NCBI GenBank assembly: GCA_910585335.1
Contig: CAJUCU010000057.1
Location: 1-5,169 of the forward strand
Length of the DNA stretch: 5,169 bases
Direction: 5' to 3'
Source: an uncultured Bacilli bacterium
Lineage (GTDB): Bacteria > Bacillota_I > Bacilli_A > RF39 > UBA660
Below are positions 1 to 5,168 of the stretch, one piece after another (position 1 is the first letter of the stretch; each line of letters starts with the position of its first letter). Position numbers and translations under genes: made by a program. The notes beneath the pieces were generated by a model, which was not told the DNA's origin, did not search any database, and saw only the letters and a program-made list of their open reading frames with translations.

Positions 1-3
1 TAC

Positions 4-32
4 ATTGTAACATAGGTAATTCTATGTGTCTT
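4..32 (-). promoter_or_regulatory. Possible leftward promoter with an inverted repeat in its spacer
   Basis: Read on the minus strand, AAGACA (positions 32-27, 4 of 6 matches to TTGACA) and TACAAT (9-4, 5 of 6 matches to TATAAT) are separated by exactly 17 bases. The 18-base inverted repeat ACATAG-N6-CTATGT (10-27) fills the spacer and overlaps the -35 by one base, as a repressor operator might. It would serve a gene beyond the left edge. In DNA this AT-rich such matches occur by chance, and the same bases can be read as a plus-strand terminator, so this is a weak inference. Confidence 0.28.
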
Positions 33-38
33 TTTTTT
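10..38 (+). terminator. Possible plus-strand hairpin and T tract
   Basis: On the plus strand the 6-bp stem ACATAG/CTATGT (10-15 with 22-27, 6-base loop) is followed after three bases by eight T residues (31-38). This would fit an intrinsic terminator for a rightward gene ending before the window. The stem has only two G-C pairs and no plus-strand gene is visible, so this competes with the leftward promoter/operator reading of the same bases. Confidence 0.25.
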
Positions 39-52
39 GTCCTTTTTGGACA
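38..52. repeat. Short inverted repeat TGTCC-N5-GGACA
   Basis: TGTCC (38-42) and GGACA (48-52) form a perfect 5-bp inverted repeat around a TTTTT loop. It lies immediately upstream (in the leftward direction) of the putative -35 element. GTGTC at 26-30 can also pair with GACAC at 49-53, so the two repeats of this end could form mutually exclusive hairpins. No function can be assigned from sequence alone. Confidence 0.4.
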
Positions 53-90
53 CTTGACTTTTTAATTAATAATGAAAATTGGAAAAAAAT

Positions 91-123
91 AGAAAAAAAA
101 GAAAAGAACCTCTTTTTCTTTTG
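91..123 (-). terminator. Intrinsic terminator after the phosphoesterase gene
   Basis: About 13 bases after the stop codon, the minus strand can form an 11-bp stem with one bulged base (97-107 pairing with 111-122) and a GGT loop, followed by further T residues (96-93). The stem is nearly all A-T, with only two G-C pairs, so it is weak thermodynamically. Its position directly after the gene and the T tract support a termination role. Confidence 0.6.
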
Positions 124-135
124 CTTCTACATTCA

Positions 136-987
136 TCACTTTTTCAAAAGGAAACTTTTCTCTTTCGTCTTTTGCAAAAAACCTTTTTCAAATTGATAAC
201 CTTCTAAACAAAAAATATCATAATTAGAAAAGTTTTCTATATTCAAAATAAGACAACCAGAACGATAACGTCCTCTAATACCATTATATTCAGTATCATT
301 AATACAAAGGGATGGTATTCTAATAATTTTTTCTCCAAGTTCCAAAGCATGAGTATGAGCGATAAAACGCATTTGTGGTTGCAAATACCAATCAGGTAAA
401 TATTCTAATCCCTTCCCATGTTCCAAAGAAACAAGATGAGATTGCAACCGTAAATATCCAATACCATAACCTAAAACATCAATATCTTCTCTCTCGTTTT
501 TTAAAATAGTGGCTAAATTAAACCCATTATTACGATATTTTTTATCATGATTTCCCAAAACAATTTTATGGCGCATCCCTTCAATTTTAGGATAATCATC
601 CACAATATGTGTTACTTGACTCTCAAAATTAGTATAAGTTGGTTTTGGATCAATCAACCCATCTCCAATATCTCCACCATGTAAAACAGAACGAACACCA
701 CAAGAAAGGGCCAGCTCCAACACTTGGTCTAAATACTTAGAACATTCACTAACACTTCCCATATGATTATCACCAATCAATAAATAACTAGAATCATTTA
801 ATTCTTCAACAGCACAATGTGTTTGGTATTCCCTTCTAAAAAACTCATCCCCTGTTTCTAGATAAAGTAAATATAAGCCTTGCAAAATTTTATAATATGG
901 AATATCAAGAGATGCGATATCATCGAAAGTCATTCCATGTCCATACATCCATCTAAGATTTCTTACATTTCGTCCTCCCACTTCCAC
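136..987 (-). CDS. Calcineurin-like metallophosphoesterase with N-terminal extension
   Basis: This encodes a 283-residue soluble protein carrying the full metal-binding motif series of the calcineurin-like phosphoesterase superfamily: GDNH (72-75), GGDIGDG (104-110), GNHD (145-148), a lone His in LEHGK (190) and AHTH (210-213, the usual GHTH with G replaced but both His kept). Such enzymes hydrolyse phosphomono- or diesters at a di-metal centre; the substrate cannot be told here. Residues 1-62 precede the catalytic fold and are not part of it; residues 12-43 could form a helix-turn-helix, which is inference. I see no signal peptide or membrane segment. GTG is chosen as start because AGGAG lies 8 bases upstream; the first in-frame ATG (residue 14) lacks such a site. 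The gene ends in tandem TGA TGA. It has its own likely promoter and terminator, so it appears monocistronic. The superfamily call is firm, the specific role unknown. Confidence 0.88.
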   Translation of the reverse strand: MEVGGRNVRNLRWMYGHGMTFDDIASLDIPYYKILQGLYLLYLETGDEFFRREYQTHCAVEELNDSSYLLIGDNHMGSVSECSKYLDQVLELALSCGVRSVLHGGDIGDGLIDPKPTYTNFESQVTHIVDDYPKIEGMRHKIVLGNHDKKYRNNGFNLATILKNEREDIDVLGYGIGYLRLQSHLVSLEHGKGLEYLPDWYLQPQMRFIAHTHALELGEKIIRIPSLCINDTEYNGIRGRYRSGCLILNIENFSNYDIFCLEGYQFEKGFLQKTKEKSFLLKK

Positions 988-995
988 AATATCAT

Positions 996-1000
996 CTCCT
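996..1000 (-). promoter_or_regulatory. Ribosome binding site deciding the GTG start
   Basis: The minus strand reads AGGAG, then 8 bases, then the GTG at 987. An ATG overlapping the end of this motif (995-993) is out of frame, abuts the site with no spacer and opens only about 10 codons, so it is not the start. Confidence 0.75.
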
Positions 1001-1010
1001 ATTACTATCT

Positions 1011-1016
1011 ATTATA
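1011..1016 (-). promoter_or_regulatory. Likely -10 box of the phosphoesterase gene
   Basis: A perfect TATAAT on the minus strand lies 23 bases upstream of the GTG start, just downstream of the ymfH terminator region. No good -35 is found at 16-18 bases; a TG dinucleotide lies one base off the extended -10 position. The core ATTATAAT (1011-1018) is palindromic, so it also gives TATAAT on the plus strand, where no gene follows. Short T-rich stretches upstream could act as an UP-like element. Confidence 0.5.
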
Positions 1017-1071
1017 ATCAAAAAACCAGAAAAAAGCGAGCCCTTTATTATTCACCAAAATTTGCCATTAA

Positions 1072-1118
1072 AATAAAACATAAAAGATGCTACGAATCTA
1101 AAGACTCCTTAGCATCTT
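1072..1118 (-). terminator. Intrinsic terminator overlapping the 3' end of ymfH
   Basis: On the minus strand a perfect 9-bp stem AAGATGCTA/TAGCATCTT (1110-1118 with 1084-1092) encloses a second 5-bp stem (1103-1107 with 1094-1098, one G-T pair) with a TTTA loop and a small internal loop between the two. A T-rich run follows (1083-1072). The ymfH stop codon TAG (1090-1092) is part of the 3' arm, so the hairpin is formed mostly from coding sequence. It separates the deoD-ymfF-ymfH operon from the phosphoesterase gene. Confidence 0.75.
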
Positions 1119-2397
1119 GTTCTTCTTTTGGTAACACGGTAATAGAGGCCGTATGTTCCAAATGAAATTGATGAATCACCTTTTCCAAATCATTTTTATT
1201 CATTTTGCGAATTAAAGAAATTCTATTAGTAATAGCATCCCCATAAGAAATAATATCAGTAAATACATTATCACTAGTAGCATCTACATAATCAATTAAT
1301 CTCACTTCATTAGCAATCCATACTTTTTTATAACGTTCCATATCTTCTTCTGTAATTTTAATATTAGAAAGAGTTTTTTGTAGTTCTATTAGTAACTCTG
1401 CTGGTTTTTTAGTATCCACTTGAAAAATCAAACTAATCGTATCTTCTACTTCTTCCCAACCATAATAAAGTCCACTCATCAACCCATTCTTTCGTGCTTC
1501 TTCTCGAAATAAAGAAGAAGAACCAAATAAAACACTGGTAATTAATTGTAAATACAAGTTTTGCATATGCTTATCGCGCATAGGAAATTTTTTTCTCAAA
1601 AACTTAACTGCAAATAAGACTTTAGGAACTTTAACATTCATATAAATGGTTTCTTCTTTTTTAGTAACTTCCACTGGTTCATGATAATTTCTTCCAACTG
1701 GTAACTTACTATTTTGATTAGGGCGATTTGCGATTTCTTCTCTAGCAATTTGTAATGCTTCTTCCGTTGAAAAATTTCCAACAAGTAAAGCGAACATATT
1801 ATTAGGTTGATAAAAAGTATGATAACAATCATATAAATCTTCTTTGGTAATTTTAGAAATATCTTCTACTGTTCCACCAACATCAATTCTCCTTGGATGT
1901 TTTTGATATAAGTTTTCACGAATTTTATTTTCCAAAACAAATTCTGGAATATCTAAGTACATATTAAGCTCTTCTTCAATAATTCCTTTTTCTTTTTCTA
2001 CATTTTCATCTGTAAAATAAGGGGCATTTACATATTGTAATAAAAAGCGGAAATTTTCTTTAAAATTCTTTGTTCCAGAACAAATATATTTCGTATACTC
2101 ATGATCTGTTGCAGCATTTGCATCAGTTCCTGTCTCTCCATAAAAAGTAAAGGGATCTTTCCCGTCTTCCTGTTCAAACATTTTATGCTCTAAAAAATGA
2201 GCGATACCACTAGGAACTTTTCGCCTGGTCTTTTTCCCAGGCATATCAAATTCTAAAATATCAGAACCAAACTTGGTAGCATAAACAAGCGAATAATTTT
2301 TTTTATCAGAAAAAGGAATCATATAAATAGAAAATCCATTTTCAAATGTTTCTTTATATAAAGTAGCATCCAATCCTTCTAACGGTATCTTTTCCAT
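1090..2397 (-). CDS. ymfH: M16 family zinc metallopeptidase, YmfH-like
   Basis: This 435-residue protein belongs to the pitrilysin/mitochondrial-processing-peptidase-like family M16. The inverted zinc motif HxxEH is intact (His67, Glu70, His71, in HFLEHKMF), and the distal glutamate ligand is most likely Glu143 in the EEELNMY segment. The C-terminal half shows the conserved Arg and Tyr region (SLFREEARKNG then LYYGWEE, about 295-315), so both M16 domains are present at normal length. There is no signal peptide, so it is cytoplasmic. In Bacillus subtilis the pair YmfF/YmfH is conserved in Firmicutes and named in annotations as associated with 5-aminopentanol modification of EF-P; its proteolytic substrate is not established. 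It follows ymfF by 2 bases, and its Shine-Dalgarno sequence lies inside the final codons of ymfF, so translation is probably coupled. The last codons form part of the terminator. The family call is very secure; the orthology to YmfH rests on partner, order and motifs. Confidence 0.92.
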   Translation of the reverse strand: MEKIPLEGLDATLYKETFENGFSIYMIPFSDKKNYSLVYATKFGSDILEFDMPGKKTRRKVPSGIAHFLEHKMFEQEDGKDPFTFYGETGTDANAATDHEYTKYICSGTKNFKENFRFLLQYVNAPYFTDENVEKEKGIIEEELNMYLDIPEFVLENKIRENLYQKHPRRIDVGGTVEDISKITKEDLYDCYHTFYQPNNMFALLVGNFSTEEALQIAREEIANRPNQNSKLPVGRNYHEPVEVTKKEETIYMNVKVPKVLFAVKFLRKKFPMRDKHMQNLYLQLITSVLFGSSSLFREEARKNGLMSGLYYGWEEVEDTISLIFQVDTKKPAELLIELQKTLSNIKITEEDMERYKKVWIANEVRLIDYVDATSDNVFTDIISYGDAITNRISLIRKMNKNDLEKVIHQFHLEHTASITVLPKEEQDAKESLDS

Positions 2398-2399
2398 AA

Positions 2400-3656
2400 T
2401 TATTCTCCCTCCAAGCAGTAAACAGTATCTATTTTAATTTTCTTAGCAACGGATACAATTTCTTCATAGGTAACCTGATCCATTTTCTCACGTCTTGTTT
2501 TAATATCATCCACTCCCAACAACTCCATCATATAATAAGCATTAATAATACGTGTTGGACTTTCTTCTAATTCATCTAAACTAGTATGAAAAAGTTCTTT
2601 TGCTTTTTTAATATCTTCTTCTGTAAAGTTTCCCTTCTTCATAGCTTGCAGTTCTGCTTCGATTAACTTCACTACCTTTTTAAAGTTTTCTTTCGCAATT
2701 CCTGCTCGAATCACCAAGATATTATCTAATTTATTTGGTGTTGCATTGACATAGTAAGCAACAGAATGTTTTTCTCTAACATTTTGGAATAATTTAGAAT
2801 CTCCTCCCATACCCAAAATAATACTATAAAGAGTAAGAGCATAATTTCTCTCTTCATCCGTTAAATCATTCATACGACAAGCAATAGAAAGTTTCGCTTG
2901 AGTAAGTTCCTCTATTTCTTTTACAATAAGCTTCTTACTACGTGGTTTTACTTCTTCTAAGCGATATGGCTTCCGTGCTTTCTTATAAGTATTAGATTGA
3001 AAGTTTTCAGTAATAAGAGATTCTATTTTATTAGCATCAACATCTCCAATTACAAAAATATCCATCATATTCGTTTTTAGCATATTTTTATAATATATAT
3101 ATAAATTACTTGTATTAATATTATCTAAATCTTCTAAATATCCCATTGGTCGATAAGAAACAGGACTATCTTTATCCATATTTTCAAAAAGACGAATCAT
3201 ACTATAATTAGCAGGGTCTTCTTTCACACGTTCTAAAGCTACCATAGCCTGTCTTTTAATAATAGCTAAGTCTTCTTCACAAAACTTATTATCCGCTACT
3301 TTAGGATGGTTAATAATTTCGCTTAAAAACCGAATCCCTTCTTCTAGATTACCTTCTTCTGTATATTTATCATTCAATGTACTTAAATAAAAATCTGTAT
3401 TCAAATAATTACCAAATCTTAAATCTTGTACCATTACTTGTGAAGCATACAAATCTTGTGATTTTAAGGCAATATCCCTTTTGGTAGGATATTTTTCACA
3501 AGATAAAAGTAACATATCAGACAAAATATTACGCATTGTAATTTCTTCTTTTACAATAGGTGCACGAAAACTTACTTGTACCACTACTGACTTAAATTTC
3601 TGTGTTTGAATAATATGTAGATTATATGAGCCTAAATCTTTTTTTATATATTCCAT
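2400..3656 (-). CDS. ymfF: M16 family inactive peptidase homologue, YmfF-like
   Basis: This 418-residue protein has the two-domain M16 fold pattern but no HxxEH anywhere. Where the zinc motif should lie it has the stretch ILSDMLLLSCEKYPTKRD (44-61), which resembles the YmfF pattern of a lost active site followed by EKYPT. The C-terminal half keeps the M16 Arg/Tyr region (SKLFQNVREKHSVAYY, about 287-302). Paired M16 proteins commonly work as a heterodimer in which the inactive member binds substrate and completes the chamber, so it is expected to partner the product of the next gene. There is no signal peptide. ATG is chosen because GAGGTGA stands directly before it, with 3 intervening bases. 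It lies 33 bases after deoD, across a gap containing a palindrome, and its closing codons CTG GAG GGA GAA double as the ribosome binding site of ymfH. The proposed link to EF-P modification comes from Bacillus work, not from this sequence. Confidence 0.9.
   Translation of the reverse strand: MEYIKKDLGSYNLHIIQTQKFKSVVVQVSFRAPIVKEEITMRNILSDMLLLSCEKYPTKRDIALKSQDLYASQVMVQDLRFGNYLNTDFYLSTLNDKYTEEGNLEEGIRFLSEIINHPKVADNKFCEEDLAIIKRQAMVALERVKEDPANYSMIRLFENMDKDSPVSYRPMGYLEDLDNINTSNLYIYYKNMLKTNMMDIFVIGDVDANKIESLITENFQSNTYKKARKPYRLEEVKPRSKKLIVKEIEELTQAKLSIACRMNDLTDEERNYALTLYSIILGMGGDSKLFQNVREKHSVAYYVNATPNKLDNILVIRAGIAKENFKKVVKLIEAELQAMKKGNFTEEDIKKAKELFHTSLDELEESPTRIINAYYMMELLGVDDIKTRREKMDQVTYEEIVSVAKKIKIDTVYCLEGE
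2405..2412 (-). promoter_or_regulatory. ymfH ribosome binding site embedded in ymfF codons
   Basis: The minus strand GGAGGGAG, coding for part of Leu-Glu-Gly-Glu at the end of ymfF, precedes the ymfH ATG (2397) by 7 bases. The ymfF TAA (2402-2400) falls between the site and the start codon. Terminating ribosomes therefore finish over the ymfH initiation region, which favours translational coupling and balanced synthesis of the two subunits. Confidence 0.8.
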
Positions 3657-3659
3657 AAG

Positions 3660-3666
3660 TCACCTC
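3660..3666 (-). promoter_or_regulatory. ymfF ribosome binding site
   Basis: GAGGTGA on the minus strand stands 3 bases before the ATG at 3656 and is a near-complete match to the anti-Shine-Dalgarno complement (AAGGAGGTGA), supporting this start. It is close to a palindrome (3673-3688) that could affect its accessibility. Confidence 0.8.
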
Positions 3667-3672
3667 TTCTTC

Positions 3673-3688
3673 TTTAGTATCTACTAAA
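3673..3688. repeat. 16-base palindrome between deoD and ymfF
   Basis: TTTAGTA-TC-TACTAAA is a perfect 7+7 inverted repeat that starts just after the deoD stop codon and ends 6 bases before the ymfF Shine-Dalgarno sequence. As RNA it would form about 6 bp with a 4-base loop. No T tract follows on the minus strand, so it is not a typical terminator. It might be an operator, an RNA-processing or stability element, or chance in AT-rich DNA. Confidence 0.5.
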
Positions 3689-3690
3689 AG

Positions 3691-4413
3691 TTATAAATTA
3701 TGTATTGTGTCTAATGCGAGTTGTATCATATTGTTTAATGCTTTTTCACGGTCTTCTCTAGAAATTTTAATCGTTTGATAAGGAGAATCCACTACACTTA
3801 AAAGACAGGTTGCATTACGTCCTAAATGTTTGGCAATAGAAAATAAAGCAGAAGCTTCCATTTCTGAAGCTAGAAGATTGCCAATATTTTGATATAGAGA
3901 CTGAATATAGTCTTTGTTTTCTACATAAGGATCAAAGACATCAACGGTAGCAATATCTCCACGAAGGTAAGAAAAACCCTTCTTTTTTGCAGTTTCTTCT
4001 AATTGGTCATTTAATGCTTTGGTAGCAAAAAACTGCTGGCTATCATCTTGAAAGAAAAGATTAGAAAAGTGAGAAAATTCATAGCTAGAATCAGCAATAA
4101 TGATATCAAGTAATTCTAAATCTTTACTAATAGCACCACTAGTACCAATTCGAATAATGGTTTCTACATCATAAAACTGATATAGTTCATAAGCATAAAT
4201 CCCCATACTAGCACATCCCATACCAGAAGCAAAAACGGTAACATCGACGCCCTCGTATTTTCCAGTATATGCGAGCATTCCCCTAGTATGATTGACTTGA
4301 TAATACTCACTCAAAAAATTTTCAGCAATATACTTAGCACGAAGTGGATCTCCTGGCATAAGTACAATTTTTTTAATATCTTCTTTTTTGGCATCAATAT
4401 GAACTGTTGACAT
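3691..4413 (-). CDS. deoD: DeoD-type purine nucleoside phosphorylase
   Basis: This 240-residue enzyme would split purine (deoxy)ribonucleosides with phosphate to the free base and (deoxy)ribose-1-phosphate in cytoplasmic purine salvage. The N-terminal block VLMPGDPLRAKYIAENFL (17-34) is the DeoD signature. Compared with the E. coli enzyme (from memory) the key residues are retained: His5, Gly21, Arg25 and Arg44 (phosphate), Arg88 in the IIRIGTSGA block, Glu186 in SEMEAS (ribose), and the base-site pair Asp209 (in VVDS, where E. coli has SDH) and Arg222. Length is normal for the hexameric DeoD class (about 233-240). ATG is chosen because AAGAAGG lies 7 bases upstream. It is the first gene of a leftward operon with ymfF and ymfH and has a TATAAT 23 bases upstream of the start. 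A hexameric PNP with altered base preference or an MTA/uridine phosphorylase-like specificity is the main alternative; Asp209 favours purines with a 6-amino or 6-oxo group. Confidence 0.93.
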   Translation of the reverse strand: MSTVHIDAKKEDIKKIVLMPGDPLRAKYIAENFLSEYYQVNHTRGMLAYTGKYEGVDVTVFASGMGCASMGIYAYELYQFYDVETIIRIGTSGAISKDLELLDIIIADSSYEFSHFSNLFFQDDSQQFFATKALNDQLEETAKKKGFSYLRGDIATVDVFDPYVENKDYIQSLYQNIGNLLASEMEASALFSIAKHLGRNATCLLSVVDSPYQTIKISREDREKALNNMIQLALDTIHNL

Positions 4414-4420
4414 AAAACTA

Positions 4421-4427
4421 CCTTCTT
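4421..4427 (-). promoter_or_regulatory. deoD ribosome binding site
   Basis: AAGAAGG on the minus strand, 7 bases before the ATG at 4413, fixes the deoD start. With the -10 at 4437-4442 the leader is only about 15-20 bases long, leaving no room for a leader riboswitch. Confidence 0.65.
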
Positions 4428-4436
4428 TCTAAATTT

Positions 4437-4465
4437 ATTATACCCTAAAACAAAAATTTTTGCAG
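4437..4465 (-). promoter_or_regulatory. Likely promoter of the deoD-ymfF-ymfH operon
   Basis: A perfect TATAAT (4442-4437, minus strand) lies 23 bases upstream of the deoD ATG. At 17 bases the -35 is CTGCAA (4465-4460), only 3 of 6 matches to TTGACA. The region upstream of the -10 holds a perfect 12-base palindrome CAAAAATTTTTG (4451-4462) and a second A5T3 tract (4467-4474), which may bend DNA, aid polymerase or bind a regulator. It lies directly after the terminator of the upstream gene, which supports a new transcript starting here. Confidence 0.6.
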
Positions 4466-4477
4466 TAAAAATTTGGT

Positions 4478-4510
4478 AAAAAAGAAAAGAGCTATTTCGT
4501 TTAGATAGCT
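4478..4510 (-). terminator. Intrinsic terminator of the DUF6273-like gene
   Basis: Four bases after the TAA stop, the minus strand forms a 6-bp stem AGCTAT/ATAGCT (4505-4510 with 4490-4495) with a 9-base loop, followed by C-TTTT-C-TTTTTT (4489-4478). Stem, position and T tract agree with an intrinsic terminator separating this gene from the deoD operon. Confidence 0.75.
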
Positions 4511-4514
4511 AAAG

Positions 4515-5168
4515 TTATTTAACAATATAAGGATTACTAGAAGTACCATCACCACGAACGATTTTAGTTCTAGGGACAAGTGATATTGCTGGGCGTACGC
4601 CATATGCAAAAGCGACGTTGTTGCCAATAGAAATTCTACCAACAGTGAATAAATAGAAAATATATCCATTCTTGTCATTGAAAGAAGATGGCGACATGGA
4701 CCAACTTACTTCTCCTGTACACAAATAGCTAGTCTTACTATATCCTGAATAACCATGTCCTGCGAGTGTCATTTCATCTGCTGTTAAAAGTGCTACTGGA
4801 TAAGTTAAATCTCCATTCCCATTTTCTTTACTTACTGTAAAACTATCGTTATTATTTGGGCATATTACGCTTGGTTTCTTCGTTGTCATATTTCTTTCTC
4901 TTGCACCAAACATCGTATAGTTATTTTGATTAGAACCACTCACAACGGATGAATCTTCATCTTTGCTTTTTAATGGCCCTCTATCGATGCTCCGATCGTT
5001 GCACCATACAGTATCTTCTAACAGACTGGTATAATCCAGCATATAATCATGATACCATGTATCTATTACGGTCTTTACTTTAGAGTCGGTTGTATTTCTA
5101 AACATTTCTTTCTTGGCATCCTCTATTGTTTTCCCGCCTTTTAAGGATAAAAAGTGAATTGGGCTACT
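4515..5168 (-). CDS. DUF6273-like domain protein, C-terminal part (start beyond right edge)
   Basis: The frame stays open to the right edge, giving 217 residues (SSPIHFLSLKGGKTIEDAKKE before the first Met at 5105-5103). That Met has no Shine-Dalgarno sequence and lies within continuous homology-like sequence, so the true start is outside the window. Recognisable blocks are KVKTVIDTWY, DTVWCNDRSI, KPSVICPNNNDSFTV, NGDLTYPVALLTADEMTLAG, VSWSMSPSSF, AYGVRPAISL and GDGTSSNPYIVK at the very C-terminus. I recognise these as the pattern of DUF6273-type domains found in large, often secreted or pilin-like proteins of gut Firmicutes; no catalytic role is known to me. Three cysteines are present, in WCND, ICPN and LCTG. 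No membrane segment is visible in this part; any signal peptide or prepilin leader would be off-window. Hand-counted G+C (about 37%) is higher than in ymfF (about 32%), partly expected from its Gly/Ser/Asp content. It is followed by its own terminator. Confidence 0.75.
   Translation of the reverse strand, partial: SSPIHFLSLKGGKTIEDAKKEMFRNTTDSKVKTVIDTWYHDYMLDYTSLLEDTVWCNDRSIDRGPLKSKDEDSSVVSGSNQNNYTMFGARERNMTTKKPSVICPNNNDSFTVSKENGNGDLTYPVALLTADEMTLAGHGYSGYSKTSYLCTGEVSWSMSPSSFNDKNGYIFYLFTVGRISIGNNVAFAYGVRPAISLVPRTKIVRGDGTSSNPYIVK

Noticed and set aside
54..82. TTGACT on the plus strand as a rightward -35
   Set aside because: No acceptable -10 lies 16-18 bases downstream and no plus-strand gene follows.
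1020..1060. GGGCTCGC followed by T tracts, looking like a second terminator after ymfH
   Set aside because: The only pairing I find is a 4-bp AAAG/CTTT stem, and the full hairpin at 1084-1118 already explains termination.
1638..1832. 64-codon open frame inside ymfH
   Set aside because: It lies wholly within the M16 peptidase gene in another frame, has no ribosome binding site of its own that I can see, and its Ile/Leu/Lys-rich product is typical of a shadow in AT-rich DNA.
4445..4678. 77-codon hydrophobic open frame at the end of the DUF6273-like gene
   Set aside because: It overlaps the recognisable C-terminal motifs of the real gene in another frame and runs through the terminator and into the deoD promoter region; the apparent membrane segments come from T-rich sequence.
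5103..5105. ATG at 5105 as the true start of the right-hand gene
   Set aside because: The frame stays open to the window edge, upstream residues fit the domain pattern, and no ribosome binding site precedes this ATG.
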